Of a stretch of 64,000 nucleotides of DNA, positions 10,288 to 21,097 are shown one piece after another (within the stretch, counting starts at the first letter, position 1; the number at the start of each line of letters is the position of its first letter). The position numbers and the translations under genes were made by a program. Under the pieces are notes generated by a model. The model worked only from the letters and a program-made list of their open reading frames with translations. It was not told the origin of the DNA and searched no databases. Origin of the DNA: Pilatotrama ljubarskyi (Eukaryota; Basidiomycota; Agaricomycetes; Polyporales; Polyporaceae); the NCBI GenBank assembly GCA_022385805.1, contig MU277690.1, forward strand, positions 320,128 through 384,127. Reading direction: 5' to 3'.

Positions 10288-11188
10288 GGTCCATGACTGT
10301 AGTGTTCGTCGAGCCTACGGAAGGTTTCGCTGCTGTCACACCTCGTATTCCGCCCGGATTGTATTGAAAAGTACAGCAGTACGCCAGTTATCATACCACT
10401 GCATGCCAATACACATGCGGCCTCGTAGTGACTCTCGTGCCGGCCGCCTGCGCTGTTGCGCGCGAGATCGGTACGTGCTGTACCTCTCGCGAAGGCCAAG
10501 CGTTGAACTCTACCGATGACCTCTAAGTGGGAGGCTGTACGGGCCCTTGCGTGGCCCCACGAGGTCCATGTCGTGGGGAGCGTCGTGCGCGCTTCCCCAT
10601 CGAAGACTCCTCTCTCTCTCCTCTCTCCCTCTCGCAAGTCAGACTCGGACGGGGAGGGACATAGGAATACTATAATAAACCTAATTCTAGCCCGCTGGCT
10701 TGGCAAGTTCGGCGACAAATGAGGCACGACAAAGCCTTGTCTCTCTCTCTCGTCAGGTGCTCGGTGCGTCTTAGCCACAGCCTGAGCTGCGAGGGCGATA
10801 CGGTAGTAACGGTACTGTATTTCACCCCACCTCCCCTTGCCCTGCCTGTTCCTGTCTGGCCCTGGGTCTCCCGAGACGATCCGCTTCTCTGCGTTCGCAG
10901 AGCAAGTCGCGCAGCATGCGCCTGGTCCGCCAGTGAGCTTCCTCTTCAAGCGACGCCGCTTCCCGCTCCATCGGGCTTCGTCGACTCCACCCTTCACCCC
11001 TGCGGGACGGAAATCGTCTCGAGCTCTCGCCCAGATCGCAGTGACTGCTCGAGAGGGGGCTTCCTGTTCACAACGCCGCAATCACCCGCATCGATTTTCT
11101 CGCCTTATCTTGCACAGATGAGAGCATGACTTGAAGGAATGCGCTCTAAGCGGTCAACTCTGTTTCCCATCAGGTCCTTTCCGAGAAA
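10288..11188. other. No supported gene downstream of the Tnp2 transposase
   Basis: Several overlapping frames, the longest (minus, 10197-11081) running straight through the MITE end, so it is accidental. The stretch is the 3' flank of the transposase gene. Confidence 0.5.
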
Positions 11189-14100
11189 TCATGAGAACAA
11201 TAGCACACGCACCCTGTCGAGAGATCTCGCTACGATGCACTCCCTCTTGATCTCGTCCGGGACATATGTGAATGCAGCGAAATGCGATATAATGTCACCG
11301 AGGCGCAGTACACAAGGGCTAGCCTTGAAGGTGTTGTAGTAGAGCTTCGTATTCAGGTCCCCAAATCGGCGGTACGGGTCTGCATCCTCGTCGCTCCCGT
11401 TCAAGGGTACGTATTCGTCGACAACTACGAAAGGCTCGGTAGTGATTCTACCATCCTCAAGGCGGCGATGATAGAAAATCTGTGAGACCTGACCCGCAGC
11501 GACGTGCGCGCGCTGGTTCTGCGTCGTACGGAATAGTACGAAGGAGTTTCGTGCACTACTGTGACGCGTGGCGAAGGATACGCCATTATGAGTAAGGCGT
11601 TGTACAAATTGCGCGTTTGTGGGGAGCCGCGGCAGGTCCTTATCCCTTCGACTACGAGCGGATCGGAATTGGGTAGAGGACAGTGTGGCAGGCAGGGAGT
11701 TGACCAATGTGAGAACAGCGTGGTAAAGTGAGTTCGGAAGGGTTGTCTCCTTGGCGTCGTCATAGGAGAATGCCGGTTGACAAAGCGTGGCCGCATTGAG
11801 GACATCCGTAACGCGTGTTCCTCGAAGTGTGTCGCTGAACGCTGTGTCGAAAGCCTTCAGCATCTCTGCGTACACGCCCACGTCCGGCCAGTCAATGGTG
11901 GACATCATCCATCGAAGAGTGGCTCCCATGTAGAAGTAGCGCATGAAGGTCAATGGCATCTCGGCTGTGTTTACGGGGCCATGAATCATTGTGACATAGA
12001 ATGTGAACGGTCGGACATGTACGCACCGGGTTTACTATTGGTATTCAACCTCTGTAGCATGCCGTTATATCGCTCGAAGGGGAAGGCCCACCACCCATGA
12101 ACAGGGCCGAAGAGTTCCAAGCATTGCTTGAGGTGGAGGGAAAGATGGTGGTTCGGGACCAGGCTAATGTCAAAGAGCGTGCGCAGACCACGGACGTATG
12201 CTTCCATATGATGGTCGAATGACGCGGCTCGAGATGGACTCATCGAACGGCGGGTGGCGAGATCTACCGCTGAAGATAGTGCGACGAAGTTCTCTAGCAC
12301 CGCCTGCTCTTCCGGAGAAGCGCTTCTAGCGCCCCACAGTCGGACCAAAGTGATGACAAGACTGACAGTGCCCACGGTTCGCCAATGGTCAGCCTTCAGC
12401 TTCCCGTGGCTTGGGCTTCCGAGGTTACGGGGAGGCGCCTCGACCCATGATGGCAGAGTTGTCTTCGCGATGTCGTCGCGCACTTGTTGCAGGACGTCCC
12501 CTGTGAAAACGGATCGAAAGCGCTCTGAATCTCGCGAACCACCATCAGCCTGCAGCAGCTGAAAGTGTGTAGTGTTCTCATGCATAACTGGGGGAAGCCG
12601 GAGGCGGGATGCATCCTCGCCAACCAATTTGAGCTGCGAACACAATGGTTTGTCACCATCGACTCGTCGTCAGCATAGCACCGCTCACCCATTTTAACAG
12701 CGCTTCTGCGTACTCCCCCTTGGTATGCTTCGCTCCCGGTGCCACGATGTCGTTGAACTCCGCGACGGCGGCCAGATAGTCGCGGCGAATCTTGACGAGC
12801 GCCGAATGGGAGGACGCCATGATTGCCTTGCGGATTCGATCGAGTTGCAGCTGCTGCTGTGAGGGAGTATGGGCAATCATATTCTTGTTGACAGTTTTCT
12901 CGCCCGCGGTGTCGATCCCGAAAACCTGCATGCAATGGTATTTAAATTCCCCGAGAAATAAGTTATGCATTGAATCGACGAGGGCGAATTGAGTCGGGTC
13001 CCAATACCCAAGTCGGAGAAGCTCTGACCAACGGATCCCGTAACGGGAGAAATGGGCATTCCTCTCGGCTTCGGTGGAAGCGTCCTTCCACTCCCATGCA
13101 AGTTTGAGATGCTCGTCCCAGGTGCGAGCCCTAGGCCAGGCAGCACGGTCAACATTTGAGACTTGATCAGATGGGAGGCGGCAGAAGGAACAGAAGTGTT
13201 TCGAAGAGTGGTGAGCGAAGCCGGCTACTTTTCGGAGTGCTGGTAGGTCACAGACGAGGGGAATCATTGCGACACGAACAACACGACCAGTGACTCGATC
13301 CGCGGTGCGTTCGATGTAGCAACCAGGGTCCCAGAGCTGCAGGAGCTCGTCTACGAGAGGACGCAGAAGATGGTTCAGCTGATCGACTTGTGGCTCCTTC
13401 GGTCCAGGGATGATCCCAACAAGGTAGATGTTTTCGGGGCGATAACGAAGATGGGGAGGGAGATTCAAGCATGCCATGTATATTGCGCCGACCGAGTGAG
13501 ATTTCCCAGCCTTCTTGTTGCCGAACGGATTGAACCAATTGACGAAGAGGCTGAAGACGAGGTGGATCGCGCCGTCTGATTGCACGGAAAACAAGGTCTT
13601 CCCATCGGGTCCTCGAAAATTGCGGACACAGGGTGCTTGCATGACGTCTCGCCACTTCCCCGTCTGCGGATCCCATGCGTTCACGACCAGTCTCTCCATT
13701 CCTGGACGCGCCAAAAACTCAGCGAGCCATGACTTGAATGTACGATACGGATATGTCCGTAGTGCATCCCAGACCCTCCTCCCATCGCGCTGCCTCTCTG
13801 CGACAAGCGGCTGCGAACAGGGAGTTTTGTCGGTGTCCTTCATTCTGCAGATGCGAGGATAAGGGTCGTCGGGTTCCGCAGTGTCAGGCCCGTGGATTGC
13901 GAAGCATGCTCTGCAACACGCGTACTTGATGATGTTCGGCTCCAAATGGAGCTTGGAAACTGCGGTACGGACGTCAATTGGTACGTCGCGTATGAGGGCT
14001 GCTTGAGCGGCTGTCAAAGCGGCTTCACCCAGACGTGTATTCCCGGCAGTGAACGCGCCGAACATTACGACCTTGACTGTGGCCAGCACTAAAGCGACGT

Positions 14101-15169
14101 AGGGTCGAGAGACCGCGGCGACAGTGTGTAAGATCGACACTACCATCAAGGCGCAGAGGATGAAAGGGGGTGACTTCATCTGCTGCTCCCGGCGTTCAAG
14201 GAAAAGAGCTACGCCATGTATTTGGTGAGCTGAACGAGAATGCTCATGAACGACGACATACGTGGTGGAACGGGTATTGGCTCCGGCCCTTCACCAATAA
14301 AGCGCAAGAGACCCAGCCTTACCTTCTCGCTCTCCCAGGAACGAGACAGAATATCCGGAAGCCGGTCAATATGGCGTTTGACATGCCGTACGAGCGCGTT
14401 CAGACGGCCATCTGCGTCCTTATGACCGATAGGCTTGAGTTCCTCCACATCGCGGAGTTCCCTTCGAACCCAGTTACGGAACGATACGTAGACGGCGGTT
14501 TTCTGGTCCCGAAGATCGAGTGGCTGTGGTGGGTCTAACGCTGACCGTGGAGGAAGAACGAACGCAAGCTTCAGGTTACGTGGCACAAGAAGCGCTCGAG
14601 TATCGACTTCCGACTGCATGGATGACAGTTCCCGAATCCGTTTCCGTACGATGGTCTCCTGTATCTCCATTAGTACCGATAGCCAGGAGGAAAATAGGAC
14701 CACATCAACCTCAAGAACGAGACCTTCGAACAGTTGTGAGACGCCTCCGTCGCCTTCAGGTGACCGGTCTATTTCGCCCTATTGAGGGGGTCTCTGTCAG
14801 TCGCGCTCTTCTTCGTAAGTGACGGAGTTGGGATCATACCTCGGCGAGCGGCACATCCTGGGTAGTGGAACCTGGCGGCGATCGACCTTGATGACCATCG
14901 CGATGCCGAACTGGCAGCGAAGGCTGGGAAGGTTCCGGTGTTCCGAGAACTCCGAGAAGAATTCCACCCCCTACGGCTGCTGCAGGGTCCTGGGACGCGG
15001 AGGGCTTGGCGAACTGCGACGATGCTCGCCCCGCTCGCAACTCGTCGCGCAACCTGTGGGCAGTAACCGTGCGGGGGTCGGCTGGTTGGCCATGCCGTTC
15101 CACGTTGTCGTTGTCCAAAAATTGCAGACGACTGCACGTACTGCAGAGACAGATTTTCTGCTTGGGCAT
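11189..15169 (-). CDS. Tnp2-type (CACTA superfamily) transposase, five exons, open throughout
   Basis: Proposed exons on the minus strand: 15169-14840, 14778-14236, 14179-12689, 12633-12027, 11964-11189. They total 3747 nt, an uninterrupted 1248-residue protein with GT-AG introns of 55-62 nt. The second intron (14235-14180) is the least certain. The N-terminus has a CLCSTC zinc motif. Exon 3 carries a second cysteine cluster (CCRACF, CRMKDTDKTPC) and then the Tnp2 domain at about residues 455-660, with WFNPFGNKKAGKSHSVGAIY, NLPPHLRYRPENIYL and GIIPGPKEP. The C-terminal part (FERYNGMLQRLNTNSKP, GQVSQIFYHRR, YYNTFKASP) is typical of fungal members. The enzyme cuts and moves CACTA-like elements in the nucleus. 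The element's ends were not identified: no CACTA terminus sits where expected. A TATA box lies 107 bp upstream of the start. Confidence 0.88.
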
Positions 15170-15223
15170 AGATGGTGCAAACGAGGTTGGTAATGGTAAC
15201 TGTAGAAGGTCGCTGAGCGGCGT

Positions 15224-15694
15224 CCACGGCTCAGCACGGTGGCCAACTTCACTTGGATTGTACGATTCTCACCCCTTTATACTTATCTAGCGCGCTTCCT
15301 CACTGTATGCGAGGCTCGCTCTCAGGCCTGAGGCACTACACCTACTCTGTTCAAGATTCTTTCCTCTAATGCCGGATGATATCGCGTGAGCGATTGATCT
15401 CAAGCTCGACGACGACGCGAAGTTGGGTGAGGCCTGAGGAGGAGGATTCCGATTTCGATGAGATTGTCCGGATCGGAAGAGGGTGGGAGCCCCGATCTCC
15501 GATCTCTGATCTCCGACTTGTCCGGAGGAACAATACTTACTTCACTGCAATACATACTTCACGGCGCGTAAGGTTTCCGGCGTAAGTAGGCGCCTTCGTC
15601 GTCCCTGCGCTCCGATACGCTGTGCCGGAGGGCAGGCATCATTCCCCGGAAGCCGGCTGATGTCCGGGAATTTGCAGTACTAGCGGGTTGGGGA
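15224..15694 (+). repeat. Left arm of a 471-bp near-identical inverted repeat
   Basis: Matches 20627-21097 in reverse complement; I see a single mismatch (CTCTAATGCC versus CTCTGATGCC). It contains the promoter of the Tnp2 gene and an identical 69-codon frame in both copies (15376-15585 here, 20736-20945 there) that points away from the transposase. The match resumes at 16430-16495 after the inserted MITE. Confidence 0.95.
15276..15281 (-). promoter_or_regulatory. TATA box of the Tnp2 transposase gene
   Basis: TATAAA on the minus strand, within AGTATAAAGGGG, 107 bp before the ATG at 15169. It lies inside the 471-bp inverted repeat, so an identical promoter exists at 21040-21045. Confidence 0.55.
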
Positions 15695-16420
15695 TAGTCT
15701 CGGCTCCAGACGTTCTCCAGGTCTCCCTCAACGGCGCTCACCAACGCTGCGCTACGCTCCGCCAGAGGAGCCAATGGGAACGAAGGGCACTTTCTGAAAT
15801 TTCGCACGCTTGTTGGTTAGCGCCGGTTGAGGGAGACCTGTAGAACGTCTGGTGCACTTCGGGTCATTTGGGCGCACTCGTGACGGCGGGTAACGGGCAG
15901 TCACTGCATTGTCAGCAATCTCACGTCAGCAAGAATCACTCAAATGTCCTCTGTTCGAACTTTCAACTCTCTTTCACTGAACGATTTGGCCCCTATGGGT
16001 ACTTGAGTATTCGCCTTCACCTATGGGGCTGTTTTGGGAGGTCAACAGTTGGGTAGCTGGGGAATACGGGCGGTGTGCATGCCCTCGCCATCGGAGCCTC
16101 TCGCGCGCCTAATGCTGGCTTCGCCTACTCAAGCGCCCACACGCGCGCCTACACACACTTCAATCGCCCCGCTGCTGTGTTGCGAGTTCCCCACCAGATG
16201 TCTTCAAACTTCGCAATCTGTTGCATTAAGCTGACAAAATGCCTCCTGTAGATTTTGAGGCCGAGCTAGGACCATAAGCATGAGAAACTTGAGTACCAAT
16301 GCGGTCACGGATAACACCAGGACCGTGACTGGCCATCACGAGTGGCCCAAATCAGCCCGAAATGCACCAGACCTTCTGGAGCACGCTCAGTTAGCGCCAG
16401 AAGGGATGGGAACGAGACTA
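15695..16420. mobile_element. MULE-like MITE with 9-bp target site duplication
   Basis: A 726-bp insert flanked by the direct repeat GGTTGGGGA (15686-15694 and 16421-16429). Its ends are TAGTCTCGG... and ...CGAGACTA, inverted repeats that continue imperfectly for about 90 bp or more. Inner blocks near 15833-15886 and 16336-16385 are also inverted copies. The left arm has an additional internal inverted repeat (15708-15747 with 15811-15851). The 9-bp duplication and long imperfect inverted repeats fit Mutator-like elements. The uninterrupted site survives in the other arm of the 471-bp repeat at about 20627, directly proving insertion. There is no coding capacity. Confidence 0.88.
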
Positions 16421-16429
16421 GGTTGGGGA

Positions 16430-16495
16430 CTGATTCAGGCACATGTGGTCCGCAGTACCAAGGCCCAGGACTACCAAAGTGATCAAGCTCGATAG
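16430..16495 (+). repeat. Continuation of the left inverted-repeat arm beyond the MITE
   Basis: Matches the reverse complement of about 20558-20626 with two differences, both CG to TG/CA changes next to the insertion point. The homology ends at GATAGAG on the left and at the corresponding base on the right. Confidence 0.9.
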
Positions 16496-16565
16496 AGTTC
16501 AGGCGCTTCTGACTCTGGGAGTGACATCGTTGAACGTTGAACATGCCGACTGCCCCTGACTGCCA

Positions 16566-16953
16566 CTCGCTGCATGCAATTATAGAATTTATCAGTTTTC
16601 ATGAATACAGAGATAGAGATCACACGATGGGCATTGGCCAATATTCCCAAGGGGGAAATTCCTGCAAAAGCGTAGTGATCATTCTGCTGTCGCTGTCATG
16701 TTCGGGGTTGGGAAAAACCCCGCAATTGTACTAACCTGAGTAAGTATGTCTTTGCATGCGGACTACAAAGAGTTATAATGCGGAGCTTGCTGCCACTGAC
16801 ATTTCACCAACATATTCCTCCCGGGAAAATGAGTACAAACTTCAACCGATGTTCTGACCATATTCTGGCAGGAAATATGGGCCATTGCCTGTCATGTGAT
16901 CTCTATCTCTGTATTGATGAAAACTGATGAATTCTATAATTGCATGCAGCGAG
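16566..16953. mobile_element. Foldback MITE with about 72-bp inverted repeats
   Basis: The segment 16566-16640, starting CTCGCTGCATGCAATTATAG, recurs inverted at 16880-16953 with a few mismatches, giving a 388-bp hairpin-capable unit with no coding capacity. I found no convincing flanking duplication, so superfamily is left open. Confidence 0.75.
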
Positions 16954-16969
16954 CGTGTTAGGGCTGTGC

Positions 16970-17680
16970 GGACTAGGGAGCTCCAGAGTTGGGAACTGAG
17001 TAGGCCGGAGTTCAGACTAGGACTCGGAGTTCGGGGCTGAGAAACTCCGGAGTTCGGAGTACGCACGGGGGAGGACTTCCGCGAAGCTATTAGCAACGCG
17101 CCTGAGGACCTTCTGGGGTGTCCTCGATTTTCGGACTAGATGCTGGTGGAGTACGTCTGGAGTTGGAGTGGAGTACGAGGGAGTTAGAATGGAGTTAAAG
17201 CGGAGTTAAAGCGGGGTTAACGGAGTTGGAACGGAGTTGAACGGAGTACGTTCCGGAGTTGAACGGAGTACGTTCCGGAGTTGAACGGAGTACGTTCCGG
17301 AGTTGAACGGAGTACGTTCCGGAGTTGAGCGGAGTTGGAGGCAAGGAGCGGAATTGAGGACAAGACACGAGTTGTGATTGCAGGATTGGAGCAATGATGA
17401 GGAGTACAACAAGTATCCGAACTGAGTAAATACGACATATCAGCTCAGTATATATAGAAGTAAGCCTTATTGTGAATGCAAACAATAAGGAGAAGGACGG
17501 AAAAGGAGTTCCGGGATGAAGACAATAAGCCTATTGTGAAGCAATGGCGCAATCTGAGACATAAGGGTGAACTTCGGAGAAAATGCGGAGTTATAGTCCG
17601 AAAATGCGGAGTAAAGTCCGGAAAAGCGGAGTAAAGTCCGGAGTTAAGTCCGGAAAATGCGGAGTTGAACCGGAGAAGGA
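16970..17680. repeat. CGGAGT-rich array with a 22-bp tandem repeat
   Basis: GGAGT words occur dozens of times. At 17233-17320 four perfect 22-bp units (GGAGTTGAACGGAGTACGTTCC) are tandem, followed by a diverging partial unit. A second cluster at 17580-17670 is built from TCCGGAAAATGCGGAGT variants. No spacer structure, so not CRISPR. Read on the minus strand it codes degenerate peptide repeats (STPERTPFN), which I regard as accidental. Confidence 0.9.
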
Positions 17681-18500
17681 ACTGAGCGCACAGGATGTAA
17701 CAGAGCGGCAGTCAGGGGCAGCCGGCATGTTCGACGATGTCACTCCCAAAGTCAGAACATCAGGAAAAAGTGTTTCCTACGGAGAGTTTGCAGATGGCTA
17801 TGCAGCCTCCGTAGTCCACATAGCCAATACAGCAGGTATGTGATACCCTGTAGCCCCCATAAATCATGCAAAGTTTTCAGAGCACAGATCTACCCCAATT
17901 CTGTATAAGTGGACCTTTATATGCAGTACAACAACTCATACAGTCTGAGAGAGTGTATGAAACACCTGCAAAAGGACGAGCCAATTTAGACGCCCGCATG
18001 GGCCATCGGAATGGTGAGGAAGGCCTTATCGGGAGGCATCGGGAATGAGCATCTGGGATTGGGAAGGGTTGAGATCACTGCATCAACGTCTCCTTTCTCT
18101 CTCACTTTTGCACCTGACATCTCTGCTGGGGTCGACACTTCATCTCGACACCCTCAGCTATGGCTCCCACTGAACATGTGCATGTTCCTGCTCTCCTTGC
18201 CCTTGCCATTCTCCCTCTCGTGCCCCTTTCAGTTGCCCTCTCCAATTCTTGCTTGTGCATCAAGTGTTGAGCAGGGCTTGGCACGCAGCGGAAAGCCCGC
18301 TAGGCTCAGCTTACCTGTGAAGCACTTGGTAGAGGCGCACACGTAGTGGTTGAGGGTAGAAATCGACTTAGAGATCTGCTCCTACAGAGCGGTCTTATAT
18401 ACTACTGTGCATGTGGCTGTGCTAGAACTATCCAGTATCTACCAGCCACGAACTCTAATGTACGTGTGTCAGCACCTATGACTAAGTGCGACCGGTCGAC
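17681..18500. other. No supported gene
   Basis: Short frames without motifs, between two repeat arrays. Nothing recognisable. Confidence 0.5.
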
Positions 18501-18529
18501 TATGCTGCTATTACTAAGTGCCTAGTTCA

Positions 18530-19110
18530 ACAACAAGTCATCACATCTTCACCCTTGCCCTCGCCCTCACTAACGCCTTCGCTCTCACTAACACCTTCGC
18601 TCTCACTCTTGCCCTTGTTGCTCCTGCTGTTGTTGCCCAGCTCTTGCTCTCGCTCTCGACAGTTGTCGCTCTTGCTCTCATCATCCGTCACTCTCGAGGC
18701 TCGCCACTCTCGCCCTCGCTCTTGTCACCCTCGCTTTTGTTGCCCTCGTCCTTCTCGCTCTCATCCTCCTTGCTCTCATCCTCCTCGCTCTCGTCCTCCT
18801 CGCTCTCATCCTCCTCACTCCCACCCTCCTTGCTCTTGCCCTCGTCCTCTTTGCTCTCGCATTCATGCTCATCGCCTCCACTCTCATCACCCGTTGCCCT
18901 CATTGCCCATCGCCCTTGTCCTCTTCGCTTTCACTCTTGTCGCCCATCACCCTTGTCCTCTTCACCCTCGCTCTTGTTGCCTGTCACTCTCACCCTTATC
19001 CTTGTCACCCCCATCCTCGCTTCCGTCCTTGTCGTCCTCGTTCTTGCACTCACCCTTGCTCTTGCTCTTGTTGCCTGTACCCTTGCACTGGTGCTTGTCA
19101 CTCTTAGTTG
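18530..19110. repeat. Pyrimidine-rich low-complexity minisatellite
   Basis: Built from CTCGCTCTCATCCTC, CTCTTGTCACCCTCG and similar 6- to 15-bp words on the plus strand. All plus frames give leucine/serine/proline runs, and one minus frame gives acidic EEDESEEDES repeats. Open frames here follow from composition and are not evidence of genes. Confidence 0.85.
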
Positions 19111-20557
19111 TCACTGCTCAGCTCATGTTTGACTTGTATCTGTTACATGTAGTAGTAGCTAGTCTGAACTGGCCAATATATCTCTTTGCTTGATCATTGT
19201 GAGTGAGAATAGTGTATCACCATGGCATTATGCACTGTGCAAAATGCTGCATATAGAAGTCAATCGGTGCTTACACAGCACTTAGATGACTGCACCGTTT
19301 TCAGCCTGGCGCGGGTGAAAGGTGGATAACAGATGAGGGCGGGGTGAATATCCGACTGTCATTTCTACCCCGGCTATAGATGCCATTCATCCCTGAGTGA
19401 CTTAGTGCAATTCAAGACGAACTGGGGTGGTGGTGGGGCTCAATGGAGTACCGGCGCCTCATGCAAAGAGGGCCACGAGAATGGGCGCTCTGAATCTCTC
19501 CCTCTTTCTCTTGTCCCACCATGCGCTCTCCCCGGGCCTCCCCTGTTACAAGAACCTAGCTCCTCTGTAACATGCTTGCACCTATCTGAGATCTCTCTCC
19601 TGCAACCTGGATGTCCTGCTAAATACTAGTATCACTGGTCTGTCTGTGGAGAGCCTTCGGCAGCGCTTACAGACTGGCTCACCACGAGCCCTGTTGTCAC
19701 CATCATGTCTCCTTTCAGTGTGTCAACTGGTACAAGCGAGAGCTGATACTTGCAGGGTTATCTACATCTAGACTTGACAGACTGGTGGTCTAGGCTTCAG
19801 TGTGTTTTTGCCTCTTGTGATTGCTTATGCTTCTGTGCTTAAAACCTCCCTTCTAGGCTCATATCGCACTACATATGGTTACGAGAGCTCACACCGGTGT
19901 GTCGCTATTAAGGCATCTTGTCCAGGTACGTCTTCAGATCATGGCCGAGAGACTGTATGAAGGAGTATTATATCTGGGAGGATTCCATGTGATTCACCGC
20001 CTGAGTATCGACAGTATATAGTGTTGATAGTCTCGTCATATCTGTACTCTCCGCATATTGGTGTCTGGTCGTAATGAAATTGTGCTTGTCTGCGCTCCCT
20101 CGTGTACATCGGAGCCATCAGAGGAGTAAGATGGTCTGTAAGGGGTGAAAGGCTGCTGCCTTGCTACCTCGATTCACCTTCACCCGGTTTTCAACCTGGT
20201 TTCCTGACCTGTGACATGACCCGCTGAAACCGGACATTTAATGGCTGACTTTTCAACCGCCACTTTCAACCGTATGCAGGTGAATTCCAACAGAACTGGA
20301 TGAGTATCTGTCTGTTTCAGGCTGAAACTCATCCACATATCTGCTCAACGACCGTGTGACTTTCATACCGTACCATCTCCACAGAGATGAGTGCTACAGC
20401 AGTGCTACACGGTGGCTACACAGAGTTACGTAGCTGGGGCTGAGGGCTACCGTAGGCACGGTAAAGGGGGGGTTGACTACAGCACTACAGCTCCTACATA
20501 GTCTACATCACTCAACATAGCCATCCGCTTTTTCCTGATTTGGCGGCAGCTTCGCCC
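19111..20557. other. No supported gene; decayed repeat sequence
   Basis: No frame longer than about 75 codons, no motif, no promoter signal. It is the spacer between the two inverted-repeat arms. Confidence 0.55.
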
Positions 20558-20626
20558 ACTCTATCGAGCTTGATCACTTTGGTAGTCCTGGGCCTTGGTA
20601 CTGCGGACCACATGTGCCCGAATCGG

Positions 20627-21097
20627 TCCCCAACCCGCTAGTACTGCAAATTCCCGGACATCAGCCGGCTTCCGGGGAATGATGCCTGCCCTCCGGCACA
20701 GCGTATCGGAGCGCAGGGACGACGAAGGCGCCTACTTACGCCGGAAACCTTACGCGCCGTGAAGTATGTATTGCAGTGAAGTAAGTATTGTTCCTCCGGA
20801 CAAGTCGGAGATCAGAGATCGGAGATCGGGGCTCCCACCCTCTTCCGATCCGGACAATCTCATCGAAATCGGAATCCTCCTCCTCAGGCCTCACCCAACT
20901 TCGCGTCGTCGTCGAGCTTGAGATCAATCGCTCACGCGATATCATCCGGCATCAGAGGAAAGAATCTTGAACAGAGTAGGTGTAGTGCCTCAGGCCTGAG
21001 AGCGAGCCTCGCATACAGTGAGGAAGCGCGCTAGATAAGTATAAAGGGGTGAGAATCGTACAATCCAAGTGAAGTTGGCCACCGTGCTGAGCCGTGG
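20627..21097 (-). repeat. Right arm of the 471-bp inverted repeat
   Basis: Reverse complement of 15224-15694 with one mismatch seen. Here the uninterrupted junction with the adjoining 69 bp (20558-20626) represents the empty target site of the MITE found in the left arm. Past 21097, where a transposase gene would begin by analogy, the sequence is unrelated, so this is a promoter without its gene. Confidence 0.95.
21040..21045 (+). promoter_or_regulatory. Duplicate TATA box, orphan promoter
   Basis: TATAAA copied with the inverted repeat. It would drive transcription rightward into 21098 onward, where no transposase remains. Confidence 0.4.

Noticed and set aside
10197..11081. 294-codon minus-strand reading frame
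   Set aside because: It crosses the end of the hAT MITE and its target duplication, is Arg-rich with no motif, and is explained by GC-rich composition.
17233..17320. CRISPR-like array
   Set aside because: Units are directly adjacent with no unique spacers, and the genome is eukaryotic.
17195..17485. Minus-strand repeat protein (STPERTPFN repeats)
   Set aside because: Follows directly from the 22-bp tandem repeat; three overlapping frames give similar repeats because 22 is not a multiple of three.
18486..19193. 235-codon Leu/Ser/Pro frame and opposing acidic repeat frame
   Set aside because: Pure translation of a minisatellite; open in several frames at once.
15331..20990. CACTA element defined by CACTACACC at 15331 and its inverted copy at 20990
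   Set aside because: The inverted repeat continues well past these points on both sides and there is no 3-bp duplication, so the CACTA words are internal to the 471-bp repeat rather than element ends.
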